Assembly: GCA_033060915.1 (NCBI GenBank)
Contig: CM065398.1
Location: forward strand, 4,400,501-4,464,500
Direction of reading: 5' to 3'
Length of the DNA stretch: 64,000 nt
Origin: Euryodendron excelsum
Lineage: Eukaryota > Streptophyta > Magnoliopsida > Ericales > Pentaphylacaceae
Part shown: in pieces, positions 22,848-35,692 of the stretch
Layout: every line of letters begins with the position of its first letter
Numbering within the stretch: the first letter of the stretch is position 1
Notes under the pieces: generated by a model
The model's input: the letters and a program-made list of their open reading frames with translations, nothing else
Told to the model about the DNA's origin: nothing
Databases searched by the model: none
Translations under genes and position numbers: made by a program

Positions 22848-24719
22848 TATAAGCACCCCATTTTGACCGCTTGGCAGTCTATACTCTGTCCAGACTTATA
22901 CTCAAGTCAATATGGATGTATTCCAATCGAAACCAACTCTCTAAGTCTAAATCTCGCCTGTCCATCGCTTCGTGGGCCTACCAGGCCCAAATAGAGACAA
23001 AATGACCAAAATGCCCTTAGGGGCATTGTCCTTTCCAATTCCAATCCCTCTCCCGAGATAGTTGATTCCTCGAGATGGTAAATCTATTCCAACCAAGCAC
23101 GTCTTTCCAAAGATGATAAGACCCCTTTCCAATTTCAATCCCTCTCTCGAGACAGTTGATTTCTCGAGACGGTAAATCTATTCCAATCAGGCCCGTCTTT
23201 CCGAAGACGATAAGACTCCTTTCCAATTCCAATCCCTCTCTCTCGACAGTTGATTCCTCGAGACGGTAAATCTAATCCAATTAGGCACGTCTTTCCGAAG
23301 ACGATAAGACCCTTTCCAATTCCAATCCCTCTCTCGAGACAGTTGATTCCTCGAGACGGTAAATCCACTCCAATCAGGCACGTCTTTCTGAAAACGATAA
23401 GACCCCTTTCCAATTCCAATCCCTCTCTTGAGATAGTTTATTCCTTGAGACGGTCTGGCACGTTTTCTGAAGAAAGTCTCTTCAAAACGGTAAGTCCCAT
23501 TAAACCTATCGATCGGGACGAGACCGCAAGTCCCCTAGATGGTAGAATGGTCCACCTTTGGCCCCTGCTAGCCCGCCAATGCAGAAATGTCCGTTTAGGC
23601 ACGCCTTTTGAGAAAGTTGATTCTTAGGTGCTAAGTCCCTTTAGCAGCTTACCGAGATCAGGCAGTCTCGGGAATGATCGCGAACCGTCAGAGTAGCGAA
23701 AATACTCGCAAACATCACAACCGTTAGAGTAGCAGAAATACTTGTAAATAGGTCGATATAGGGAATTGCCAACAAACCCCTGTATCACGCGACCACTGTT
23801 AGAGTGGCAGAAACACTCAAAACCAAGGTCAACACCGATGCTTGCTAGCCCACTTCGGTGAAAAATGCCCAAACTGCCCCTTGGGCCTTTTCCAACACAT
23901 TTCTCGAGAACACACCGGAGTCTTCAGAACGGTAAGTCCAACCTTCCAAGATTGTCTTAAAGGCAATTCGGCATGATTAGGTGCCTTCTAGTCTGTTTTG
24001 GGCCAGTTCCGAGACTCTCTAGTCAAGATGACCATTTCGCCCCTAGGCATCCGAACGCCTCAGGGACCACACCGACTCTGGGTATCAAACCGGTAACCTC
24101 CCAAGAATGCTTCTTATAGTATTCTCAGCCTTCCTTTATCTTTCTAGATCATTCCGAGTCAATTTCGACAAACCCGGTGCAAAATGACCGTTTTGCCCCT
24201 AGTGAGCCGATCGCCTTTTCCGACTACACTGGCTCTAGGTATTGTAAGCACCCCATTTTTGACCGCTTGGCAGTCTACACTCCGTCCAGACTTGTGTTCA
24301 AGTCATTGTGGGCGTATTCCAATCGAAACCAACTCTCTAAGCCTAAATCCCATCTGTCCATCGCTTCGAGGGCCAGCCAGGTCTAAATAGAGGCAAAATG
24401 ACCTTAGGGGCATTGTCTTTTCCAATTCCAACTCCAACCCTCTCTCGAGACAGTTTATTCCTCGAGACGGTAAATCTACTCCAATCAAGCACGTCTTTCC
24501 GAAGACGGTAAGTCCCATTTCCAATCCCTCTTTCGAGACAGTTTATTCCTCGAGACGGTTCCAAATCAGGCACGTCTTTCCGAAGACGGTAACTCCCTTT
24601 TCTAATCCCTCTCGAGAGATAGTTTATTCCTCGACACGGTCCGAGTAGCAGAAATACTCGCAAACATCACAACCGTCCGAGTAACGGAAATACTCGTAAA
24701 TAGGTCGATATAGGGAATT

Positions 24720-27582
24720 GTCAACAAACCCCTGTATCACGCGACCGCCGTGAAAGTGGCGAAAACACTCAAAACCCAAGTCAAAGTGGCGGAAACACTC
24801 AAAATCAACAAAACTTGAAAACTCACTTTTTTGGAGCTCTCCGGTGAAATCTTCTCTTCTGGCGACTTTTCCGACGACATGGTCTGCCCCCAGCAATCAC
24901 CCGTGGTCTCCAAGAGGTGCTCCTTCAATGTCCAAGTCTGCTTCCTCGCAATGCCTCTCAGATTTGCGAAAACTCTCCAAAATCCTCTAAGCATTCGAAC
25001 CAAAATATTTCTGGTTTTAAGTCCAAGCCTGGCGCCACTAGTAGAGGCGCCAAGTCAACTTTGCCAAAGAATGGCGCCAGTTGCAAATTCTGGGCAGCTT
25101 TGCCCTTTTTCCCGCCAAAACTCATTTTCGAAGGCCTTTTTGGCCCGTTATCCGTTTTCGACCCCTGTTGTCGAAAGATTTCCAATGTCTGTCCCTCTGA
25201 TTGCCTTGCGGTCAACATGGGACTCTTACTCTTATCATTTTCTGTCTTTGACAAGCAAAGACAGAAAAAGAGGGGCAGCTGTAAGCACCCCATTTTTGAC
25301 CGCTTGGCAATCTACACTCTGTCCAAACTTGTGTTCAAGTCATTGTGGGCGTATTCCAATCGAAACCAACTCTCTAAGTCTAAATCCCGTCTGTCCATCG
25401 CTTTGCGGGCCCGCCAGGCCCAAATAGAGGCAAAATGACCAAAATGCCCTTAGGGGCATTGTCTTTTCCAATTCCAACTCCAACCCCTCTCTCGAGACAG
25501 TTTATTCCTCGAGATGGTAAATCTACTCTAATCAGGCACGTCTTTCCGAAGACGGTAAGTCCCCTTTCCAATCCCTCTCTCGAGACAGTTTATTCCTCGA
25601 GACGGTTCCAAATCAGGCACGTCTTTTCGGAGACGATAAGTCCCTTTCCAATCCCTCTCTCGAGACAGTTTATTCCTTGAGACGGTCTCAAATCAGGCAC
25701 GTCTTTTCGAAGACGGTAAGTCCCCTTTCCAACCCCTCTCTCGAGACGATTCCAAATCAGGCATGTCTTTTTGAAGACGGTAAGTCCCTTTTTCAATCCC
25801 TCTCTCGAGACAATTTATTCCTCGAGACGGTTCCAAATCAGGCACGTCTTTTCAGAGACGGTAAGTCCCCTTTCCAATCCCTCTCTCGAGACAGTTTATT
25901 CCTTGAGACGGTTCCAATCAGGCATGTCTTTTCGAAGATGGTAAGTGCCCTTTTCAATCCCTCTCTCGTGACAGTTTATTCCTCGAGATGGTTCCAATCA
26001 GGCACGTCTTTCCAAAGACAGTAAATCCCCTTTCCAATCCCTCTCTCGGGACTATTTATTCCTCGAGATGGTCCAAGTAGCGGAAATACTCGCAAACATC
26101 ACAACCGTCCAAGTAACGGAAATACTCATAAATAGGTCGATATAGGCAATTGTCAACAAACCCCTGTATCACGCGACCGCCGTGAAAGTGGCGAAAACAC
26201 TCAAAACCCAAGTCAAAGTGGCGGAAACACTCAAAATCAACAAAACTTGAAAACTCACTTTTTTGGAGCTCTCCGGTGAAATCTTCTCTTCTGGCGACTT
26301 TTCCGACGACATGGTCTACCCCCAGCAATCACCCGTGGTCTCCAAGAGGTGCTCCTTCAATGTCCAAGTCTGCTTCCTCGCAATGCCTCTCAGATTTGCG
26401 AAAACTCTCCAAAATCCTGTAAGCATTCGAACCAAAATATTTCTGGTTTTAAGTCCAAGCCTGGCGCCACTAGTAGAGGCGCCAAGTCAACTTTGCCAAA
26501 GAGTGGCGCCAGTGGCAAATTCTGGGCAGCTTTGCCCTTTTTCCCGCCAAAACTCATTTTCGAAGGCCTTTTTGGCCCGTTATCCGTTTTCGACCCCTGT
26601 TATCGAAAGATTTCCAATGTCTGTCCCTCTGATTGCCTTGCGGTCAACATGGGACTCTTACTCTTATCATTTTCTGTCTTTGGCAAGCAAAGACAGAAAA
26701 AGAGGGGCAGCTGTAAGCACCCCATTTTTGACCGCTTGGCAATCTACACTCTATCCAAACTTGTGTTCAAGTCATTGTGGGCGTATTCCAATCGAAACCA
26801 ACTCTCTAAGTCTAAATCCCGTCTGTCCATCGCTTTGCGGGCCCGCCAGGCCCAAATAGAGGCAAAATGACCAAAATGCCCTTAGGGGCATTGTCTTTTC
26901 CAATTCCAACTCCAACCCCTCTCTCGAGACAGTTTATTCCTCGAGATGGTAAATCTACTCTAATCAGGCACGTCTTTCCGAAGACGGTAAGTCCCCTTTC
27001 CAATCCCTCTCTCGAGACAGTTTATTCCTCGAGACGGTTCCAAATCAGGCACGTCTTTTCGGAGACGATAAGTCCCTTTCCAATCCCTCTCTCGAGACAG
27101 TTTATTCCTTGAGACGGTCTCAAATCAGGCACGTCTTTTCGAAGACGGTAAGTCCCCTTTCCAACCCCTTTCTCGAGACAGTTTATTCCTCGAGACGGTT
27201 CCAAATCAGGCATGTCTTTTTGAAGACGGTAAGTCCCTTTTTCAATCCCTCTCTCGAGACAATTTATTCCTCGAGACGGTTCCAAATCAGGCACGTCTTT
27301 TCAGAGACGGTAAGTCCCCTTTCCAATCCCTCTCTCGAGACAGTTTATTCCTTGAGACGGTTCCAATCAGGCATGTCTTTTCGAAGATGGTAAGTCCCCT
27401 TTTCAATCCCTTTCTCGTGACAGTTTATTCCTCGAGATGGTTCCAATCAGGCACGTCTTTCCAAAGACAGTAAATCCCCTTTCCAATCCCTCTCTCGGGA
27501 CTATTTATTCCTCGAGATGGTCCAAGTAGCGGAAATACTCGCAAACATCACAACCGTCCAAGTAACGGAAATACTCGTAAAT
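24720..27582 (+). repeat. 1,432-bp tandem duplication inside the nested element
   Basis: Positions 24831-25427 and 26263-26859 are almost identical at a constant offset of 1,432, and 25435-25680 matches 26867-27112 with the same translated sequence. Both copies carry the same abnormal junction (LTR dyad block joined to 'tcaacaaaacttgaaaactcac' of the 3' noncoding region), so the deletion came first. The middle LTR copy matches the third LTR up to about 26070 and the first LTR after it, as expected from unequal crossing-over. The exact exchange point is uncertain by about 100 bp. Confidence 0.85.
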
Positions 27583-30500
27583 AGGTCGATATAGGGAATT
27601 GTCAACAAACCCCTGTATCACGCGACCGCCGTCAGAGTGGCGGAAACACTCAAAACCCAAGTCAACACCGGTGCCTGCTAGCCTACTTCAGTGAAAAAAA
27701 TGACCAAACTGCCCCTTGGGTTAATTCTGAGACTTTCCAGTCAAGATGACCATTTTGCCCTTAGGCATCCGAACGCCCCGGGAACCACACCAGCTCTGGG
27801 TATCAAACCGGTAACCTCCTAAGAATATTTCTTATAGTATTCTCAACCTTTCTTTATCTTTCCGGATCATTCCGAGTCAATTCCAGCCAACCCGGTACAA
27901 AATGACCGATTTGCCCCTGGTGGGCCGATCTCCTTTTCCGACCACACCGGCTCTGGGTATCAAACCGGTAACCTCCTGAGAATGCTTTTTATAGTACTCT
28001 CAACCTTTCTTTATCTTTCCAGATCATTCCGAGTCAGTTCCGACAAACCCGGTGCGGAATGACCGTTTTGCCCCTAGTGGGCCGATCACCTTTTCTGACC
28101 ACACCGGCTCTGGGTATCAAATCGGCAACCTTTGGGAACATTCTGAATAATGTTTCTAAATCTTAAGTCTTCTTCTGGGACAGTCCAAGTCTGTCCCGGC
28201 AGCTTCTCGATCCGATTAACCGTTTTGCCCCTAAAGGCCCGGTCAACCCTTCCAACGCATCCTATCCTCATTTTTCAAGTCAAATACCTCCGGGACACTA
28301 TTTTAAGTGTTCCTACTCTTTTCCAGCCTTCCGGGCCATTCCCGGTCCCTCAAATCGTTCCCAGACTTTTCAGAGTCACTCCTAGTGAAGCTAGGCTAAA
28401 AATTGCATGGTAGTCACTAGTACAAGCACCCAAATCTAGTCAAAGATATGTTGCTTGCCGACCTTAAACATTTCCTAAATGGCCAGCCACTACTAGTGGT
28501 GCCAAGCCAAAAAATGGCCTGGCGCCACTGCAACAGGCGCCAATGTATTCCAACCTCTATAAATACAGAGCCTCTTCTAGCGTGAAGGAGGTCCGCAAAC
28601 TCAGTCTAAAAATCATATACTTTGATATACAGAGCTTGAACACTCCCTAAATCCTAGCTTCCCTAGGTTTTCCAAACCCTAGCCACTATACACTAAACCC
28701 TAGCCTCCTATACACTCATACACACTCACATACACTCATACACTAGCCTTCAACCCTCCTTTGAAGACTTGAAGAGCTGCCATCTAAAGTTTGAAGATTG
28801 AAGAAAACTCTTGAAGATTGAAGACGAAGATCAAGATCGAGACCGAAGAAAGCAAGGCACGCAAAATAAATCAGATACAAGGTAGGTTCTCCATTTAAAT
28901 TTCCGCACTTCCCCCTCTCTCTTCTCTCTCCTAACCCACTTGGGTTCTCTTCTATTTTAATCCCCCATCTCTTTCCCACCCTTTCTTTGCATGCTTGAAA
29001 CAAGGGGACTCCCGATCCTTGTGTAGGATTAGACTATCGGAGGGTCACCGTGTCGGGGGCTTTCCTTTAAGCTAACCGAAGACCACGTGGGTCCGGCCCC
29101 CTTGATTATGTGGTGAAGCCTTGTATGTTCACAACCCCAAAACTGCATTGTGCATATCATGATCTTGTATCTTCCAAAAGTTGTTTTCAAAATCGTTTTC
29201 AAAATTGTATCAAAATCTCTTTTTCAAAACTCATTTTCAAAATCACAATCCTAGGGTGATTCTAGCCTTTCCATGGCTAGGGTTGCTTTAGGAAAGTGGT
29301 ACATTCAAAGTGACCAATATGGTCTATATTTTCAACCCTTGTTGTTTTCAAAACTACTTTCTTAAAGTGGTTCTAGCCTTCTTATGGTTAGAATCGCTTT
29401 AGGAAAGTGAGATGTTTTTATACCTTCTAAAAACTCTCTTTTCAAATCCCTCCTCCTAAAAATCTCTTTTCCAACATGCTTTCCAAAAGCTCCTCTTTCC
29501 AAAATTGTTTTCTAAAAACTCTTTTCAAAACTTTCCTTTCTTCAACTCCTTTCCAAAATGCTCTTTTCAAAGTCCACTTTCCAAAAACGTTCCCTAGGTC
29601 TCTTTCCTAGAAAAACTCTCTCCATAAATATTTCCAAAAACTCTCTTTCTAAAATCTCCCTTCTAGATACTCCCCTATAGGATTTTCCTTTTAAAATCTT
29701 CGTTTCCAAAAACATACTTTCCAAAAACTCTTTCCTCAGAGCCCAAGTCAAGCCCTAGAACTCACAATTAGGAAACCCTAATTTTCTTTCCAAAGACATG
29801 GTTTTCAAACTTGCCTTAAAACCTAAGTTTCCAAAACCTCTTGTTTTCACATCAAAACTATACACATTTCCAAAACCTCTTTTTACGTCAAACTATAGCC
29901 TTCCAAATCTAGGGTTTCTAAAACCTCCCTTTCCAAATCCTTGTCAATTCCAATATTCCCTTTAGGAATCTAAATCAAATCTTCCCTTTAGAACCCAAAT
30001 CCAATCTCCCGTTTAGGAAACTAGATCCAATCCTCCGTTTTTGGAAACAAAATCAAACTTTCTCTTTTAGAAACAAAATCCAATCCCTTCCTAATCCAAA
30101 TATTTCCTAATTGAACTCCTTCTTAAACTTCTCCTTTTCTAAACCTTAAGTTTCCAACACTTGAACATAAAAATCTTTCCTAAAATTCTAAAATTCAAAT
30201 CTTTCTTAATTCTACCCCTTTCCAAATCTCAACTGTCCAAATCTAAGTTTTCAAACCTTTCCTAAATTCAAACATTTCCTAATTTCAAGATTTTCTAGAA
30301 CTCAAGCTCTAAAACTTTATGAATCCTAAACTTTCTAAATTTCAAATCTTTCCAAATTCAAAAACTTTCTAAATTTGAAACTTTCTTAAGTTAAATCTTT
30401 CTAAATTCTAAACATTTCAATTTCGAATCTTTCTAAAACTTTAAACTTTCTTAAACTTCACATTTTTCCAAATCTAAAACTTTCTTAATTCAAAACATTT

Positions 30501-31732
30501 CTAAATTCAACACTATCCTATTTCAAAACCTTTCTAAAAAGGAAACTTTCCAATTTTCAAAACTTCCCTATTTCAAAACATTCCAAATTCAAAACTTTCC
30601 TAAGTTGAAACTTTCCTAATTCCGAAACTTTCCTAAGTCGAAAACTTCCCTAATTCAAAACTTTCCTAAATCAGACCTATGCTAAAATGAAACTTTCCTA
30701 ATTCCAATCTTTCTCCAATCTTCCAAGTCCAACATTTGAGTCAAATCTTTCTTAATCTCAAGTCCTTTCTAAATCCTCTCTTTCCTAAGTCTAGGTTTCT
30801 TAAAACCAAGCTTTTCAAAATCAAATCTTTTCAAATCTTCCAATCAAAGTTCAATCTCTCGATTTTCCAATTCAAATTCCAATTCAATCTCTTTCTTCCA
30901 ATCAACTCTTCTATTTTCAATCGGACTCTTGTCCGAACTACGACTGACCTGATTCCTCCAAAAGGATACGTAGGCAACCTTCATAGGTACGGTCACAACA
31001 TTTTTCAAGTTTTTCTAATTCCACAAAATCTTTTCAAATCTCCAATCTATTTTCAAATTTTCAATTCCAAATTTCTATTTTCAAATCTTCAATTTTAATT
31101 TCCAAAATCTTGTTTCCAAATTCAAACTTCCATTTCTTTCTTTTCAAATCAAATTAGATCAAATTCTTTTCAAATCTATTTCTAAATCAACTCTCTTTTG
31201 TTGCACGTGCATATCATGCATCATATCTTTTAAAACATCTTTTTCAAAGCGGATAGGATTGAACATATGTTAGCTGAAGACTCTCATAGGTGAATCTAGG
31301 GTAGATTGACATGTAGGTACCGAAAGGGCAGGGTAGGGTGATGGCTTAGTGTGTCTTCCCTACACGTAACCAACCTCCGAACCTAGAATCACTGTTTTCA
31401 TAGTTATTTTTCAAAAAGGGGCTAAATGTTTTCTAAAGGTTGCCAAACAACCTGTTTTTCCAAAAACCCTCTTTCGAGGAGATATTTTCAAAATTGTTTT
31501 CCAAACCCGAAGTGTAGTCTTCGGATTATTCTTAGTTTTTAGGTGACCTAACTCACCTTAATCAAGTTAGATGGCGACTCCAAATCTTTTCTAAAAGCCT
31601 TTTCTTCAAAATCAATTTTCAATTCAAACCTAGTCGCACTCATTCTTTTAGGAGGGTGAGTTCTAACGAGAGAGTAAAATATTTTTCCCACTTGTGTGTG
31701 TATTCTCGAGTGCGAAAAATCTGGGTGCGACA
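26712..31732 (+). repeat. Complete LTR of the nested element (5,021 bp)
   Basis: It is bounded by a polypurine tract on the left and the ggtat duplication on the right. It contains the CTCGAG array (26892-27500, unit about 79-94 bp), the dyad block (27520-27690), the ~150-bp repeat (27730-28230), GGCGCC hairpins (about 28480-28545), TATAAATA at 28558-28565, a donor-like site at 28881, and the pyrimidine-rich tract (29160-30900). Confidence 0.9.
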
Positions 31733-32144
31733 GGTATCAAATCGGTTAACTCCTAAGATTGCTTCTTATAGTACTCTCAACCTTCTTTTACCTTCCCAGA
31801 TCATTCCGAGTCAATTCCGGCAAACCCGGTACAAAATGACCGTTTTGCCCCTGGAGGGCCGGTCGCCTTTTCTGACCACACCGGCTCTGGGTATCAAACC
31901 GGCAACCTTTGGGAACATTCTCAATAATGTTTTCAAATCTCGAGTCTTCTTCTGGGATAGTCCGAGTTCATCCCGACAGCTTTCCAACCCAATTACAGCA
32001 TTCCCGGTCCCTTAAACCATTCCCGAACTTTCAAGAGTCACTCCTAGTGAAGCTAGGCTAAAAATTACATGGTAGTCACTAGTACAGGTGCCCAAATCTA
32101 GTCAAAGATACATTGCTTGCCGACCTTAATAGTTTCCTAATTGG

Positions 32145-32267
32145 CTGGCACCACTAGTAGTGGCGCCAAGCCAATATTTGGCCTGGCGCCTCTCCTAAGG
32201 GCACTAGAAGCATTTTTGGCCTGGCGCCACTGCAACAGGCGCCAGGTCTATCCTATCTATATAAATA
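32145..32267 (+). promoter_or_regulatory. Promoter module of the outer 3' LTR
   Basis: Inverted repeats with GGCGCC arms are followed by TATATAAATA at 32258-32267. The arrangement is the same as at 10676-10760 and 63775-63899, with a different number of hairpins. Confidence 0.6.
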
Positions 32268-35200
32268 CAGAGCCTCTTCCAGCGTGAAAGAGGTCCGCAA
32301 ACTCAATCTAAAAATCCTATATTTCGATATACAGAGCTCGCACACTCCCAAAACCCTAGCTTCCTTAGGTTTTCTAGACCCTAGGCATCATATACAAACC
32401 CTAAGCCTTATATACACTCATACACACCCCTACACACATATACACTAGCCTCTAACCCTCCATTGAAGACTTGAATTGCTGCAATTACGAAGATTTGAAG
32501 ACCGAAGACGAGCCCTCAAAGATCAAGACTGAAGTGAAGCGAAGACCGAAGAAAAGCAAGGCGCACAAAATAAATAAGACACATGGTAGGCTTTCGTTTT
32601 ACGTTTTACGTTTCTACACTCCCCCCTCTCTCTTCTCTCTCCTAACCCACTTGAGTTTTCTCTATTTTAATCCCCTACCTCTTTCCCCCCCTTTCTTTGC
32701 ATGCTTGAAACAAGGGGACTCCCGGTCCATGTGTAGGATTAGACTATTGGAAGGTCACCGTGTCGGGAGCTTTCCTTTAGGCTAACCAAAGACCATGTGG
32801 GTTCAGCCCCCTTGATTATGTGGTGAAGCCTTAACCTTGTACGTTCACGACCCCAAATTTGCATTGTGCATATCATTACCTTGCATTCTTCCAAAAATCA
32901 TTTTCAAACTCATTTCAAAGTTTGCATTAAACTCATTTTCAAAATTGCATCAAAATCTCCCTTTTCAAAAGTTGTTTCCAAAATCACAATCCTAGGGTGA
33001 TTCTAGCCTTTCCATGGCTAGGGTTGCTTTAGAAAAGTGTTACATTTAAAGTGACTTTCATGGTCTATATTTTCAAACCTTTGTTATTTTCAAAACCACT
33101 TTCCCAAAGTGGTTCTAGCCCTCTTATGGTTAGAATTGCTTTAGGAGAGTGAGACATTTTTATACTTTCTAAAAACTCTCTTTCAAAAATCTTCTTCGTA
33201 AAAATCTCTTTTTCAACATGCTTTCCTAAAACTCTCCTTTCCAAAGTTGTTTTCAAAAACTCTCTCCAAAAATCTAGTTTTCAAAACTCTCTTTTTCAAC
33301 TCTTTTCCAAAATACTCTCCCCAAAATCCACTCTAAAAATGCTCCCTAAAAATCTTTCCAAAAACTCTCTCCAACAATCTTCTTCCGAAAATCTTTCTAA
33401 AAACTTTCTTCCCAAAATCTTTCTTCTAGAAACTCCCCTTTAGGATTTTCCTTCTAAAAGTCTTCGTTTCCAAAAATGCACTTTCCAAAAACTCTTTCCT
33501 TAGAGTCCAAGTCAAGCCCTAGAATCCACAATTAGGAAACTCTAATTTTCTTCCCAAAAACATGGTTTTCAAACTTGTCTTTAAACCTAGGTTCCCAAAA
33601 CCTCCTATTTTCTACGTTAAAACTATACACTTCCAAATCTAGGGTTTCTAGAAACTTCCTTTTCCAAATCCTTGTCAAATCAAATCTTCCCTTTAGGAAA
33701 CCAAATTTAATCTCCCCATTTAGGAAACTAGATCCAACCCTCCGTTTTTGGAAACAAAATCAAGGCACTTCTTCTCAGAAACAAAATCCAAATCTTTCCT
33801 AATTTAAGTCCTTCCTAATCTTCTACTTTCCTAAATCTTAAGTTTTCAAAACTTGACCATAAAAATCTTTCCTAAATTTTAAAACTCAACTTCCACATCT
33901 TTCCTAATTCAACCCTTTCCTAATTCTCTCTCTTTCTAAATCTTAACTTTTCAAATCTAAGTTTTCAAATCTTTCCTAAACTCAACCGTTCCTAATCTCA
34001 AGATTTTCTAAAATTAAAACTCTAAAACTTTCTAAATCTTAAACTTTCTAAATTTCAAATCTTTCTAAATCCAAAGCTTTCTAAATTCAAAACTTTCTTA
34101 AGTTAAATCTTCCTAAACTTCTAACCTTTCTAAATTCTAAACTTTCCTAAACTTCAAATCTTTCCAAATCTAAAACCTTTCTAAACTCAAAACTTTGTTT
34201 AGTTGAAACTTTCTTAATTCAAACCTTTTCTAAATCTTTCCTAATTTAAAATCTTTCTAAAATTCTAAGCTTTCCAAATTCAAAACTTTCTTGACTTGAA
34301 ACTTTCCAACTTCTAAACCTTTCTTAAACTAAACTTTTCCTAATTCAAAACATTTCTAAATTTGACATTTCCTACTTCAAAACCTTTTTTAAAATAAAGC
34401 TTTCTTAATTCAAAACTTTCCAACTTGCGAAACTTTCCTAATCCAAAAACTTTCCTAATTCCAAAATTTTCCTAATTTGAAAACTTTCCTAAAATGAAAA
34501 CTTTCCTAAAGCGGAACTTTCCAAATTGAAACTTTCCTAAAATGACACTCTCCTAATTCGAACCCTTTCTAAATCCAATCTTTCCTAATCTTCCAAGTCC
34601 AATATTCAAGTCAATTCTTTTCTAAAATCTTTCCAAGTCGAATCCAATCCTTCTTTTCGAAGTCCTTAAGTCTAGGTTTCCTAAAACCAAGTTTTCCAAA
34701 GTCAAGTCTTTTCAAATCTTCCAATTAAAGTTCAGTCTCTCAATCTTCCAATCCAATTTCCAATTCAATCTCTTTCTTTCAAATTAACTCTTCTATTTTC
34801 AATTGGACTCTTGTCTGAACTACGACTGACCTGATTCCTCCAAAAGGATACATAGGCAACCCTTATGGGTGCGGTCTCCAAATTTTTCAAATCCCAAATT
34901 CTACAACATTTTTCAAATTTTCAATTCCACAACCTCTTTCAAATCTCCGATTCTACAATTTTCTTCAATCTCCAATTCCATGTCTGTTTCAAGTTTCCAA
35001 TTTCAAAAATCTATTTTCAAATCTCTATTTTTAATTTCCAAAACTTTTCAATTTCAAATATGTCCCTTTCAAATCTCCCTTCTAAAATCAAATCAAATTC
35101 TTCTTTTCAAATCTGTTTCCAAATCAAGTCTCCTATCTTGCATTTGCATATCATGCATCATGTTAATTTTTTTATCAAAAATTCCTTTTTAAAAGTGGAT

Positions 35201-35692
35201 AGGATTGGTCATTGGTTAGTTGAAGACTCTCGTAGGTGAATCTAGGGTAAATTGACATGTAGGTACCGAAAGAGCGGGGTAGGATGATGCCTTAGTGTGT
35301 CTTCCGTACACGTAACCAACCTCTGAACCTAGATCAGTGTTTTCGAAAGACCAAATGAAGTTATTTTTCAAAAAAGCGCTAAATGTTTTCCAAAGGTTGC
35401 CAAACAACCTGTTTTTCTTAAAAACCCTTTCTTGAGGAGATATTTTCAAAATCATTTTCCAAAACCCTAAGTGTAGATTTCGGATTATGCTTAGTTTTTA
35501 GGTGACCTAACTCACCTTAATCAAGTTAGGTGGTGACTCCAAATCTTTTTCCAAAAGCCCTTTATTCAAATCAATTTTCGATTCAAACCTAGTCGCACTC
35601 ATTCTTCTGGGAGGGTGAGTTCTAACGAGAGAGTACAGTACTTTTTCAGTTTGTGTGTGTATTCCTCGAGTGCAAAAAATCTGGGCGCGACA

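Larger units (their letters stand above)
24243..31732 (+). mobile_element. Nested giant-LTR element, internally deleted and then tandemly duplicated
   Basis: It starts TGTAAGCACCCC and ends GGGTGCGACA with perfect 5-bp duplications ggtat (24238-24242 and 31733-31737). Contents in order: truncated LTR start (24243 to about 24790), 3' noncoding region with polypurine tract (about 24800-25279), a second truncated LTR start (25280 to about 26225), a second copy of the noncoding region (about 26235-26711), and one full LTR (26712-31732). PBS, leader, gag and the antisense gene are gone. It shows how such an element collapses toward a solo LTR. Confidence 0.9.
8759..35692 (+). mobile_element. Giant-LTR, pol-less Tat-related retrotransposon with an antisense gene
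   Basis: The element runs from TGTAAGCACC (8759) to GGGCGCGACA (35692), flanked by ctatt (8754-8758) and ctatc (35693-35697), a 5-bp target duplication with one change. Removing it rejoins the host integrase frame between its second and third catalytic residues. Order: 5' LTR 8759-14211, PBS 14214, leader, gag 15653-17725, noncoding DNA, antisense gene 21495-19651, polypurine tract ending 22847, 3' LTR 22848-35692. The 3' LTR is itself split by a 7,490-bp nested element; without that and one target-site copy the element is about 19.4 kb and its 3' LTR about 5.35 kb. No protease, RT, RNase H or integrase is visible inside, so it must have depended on another element for copying. The two LTRs differ at many positions, so the insertion is not recent. 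Confidence 0.9.
22848..35692 (+). repeat. 3' LTR of the giant element, interrupted
   Basis: The LTR runs 22848-24242, is interrupted by a related element at 24243-31732, and resumes at 31738 to end GGGCGCGACA at 35692. The phrase 'ggctctaggtat' before the insertion and 'ggtatcaaatcgg' after it rejoin into the standard U3 phrase. Net length is about 5,350 bp. It holds a 94-bp array at 23035-23455, dyads at about 23610-23830, GGCGCC hairpins and TATA at 32145-32267, and the pyrimidine-rich tract at 32880-34790. Confidence 0.9.

Noticed and set aside
24831..26859. Two 198-codon and two 173-codon open frames repeated 1,432 bp apart
   Set aside because: They run from the 3' noncoding region across the polypurine tract into U3. 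Their similarity is explained by the DNA duplication, and no protein family is recognised.
22848..31732. Interpreting 22848-31732 as one very long LTR or as tandem full elements
   Set aside because: The ggtat duplication, the rejoining U3 phrase at 24242/31738 and the internal polypurine tracts show a nested, collapsed element instead.
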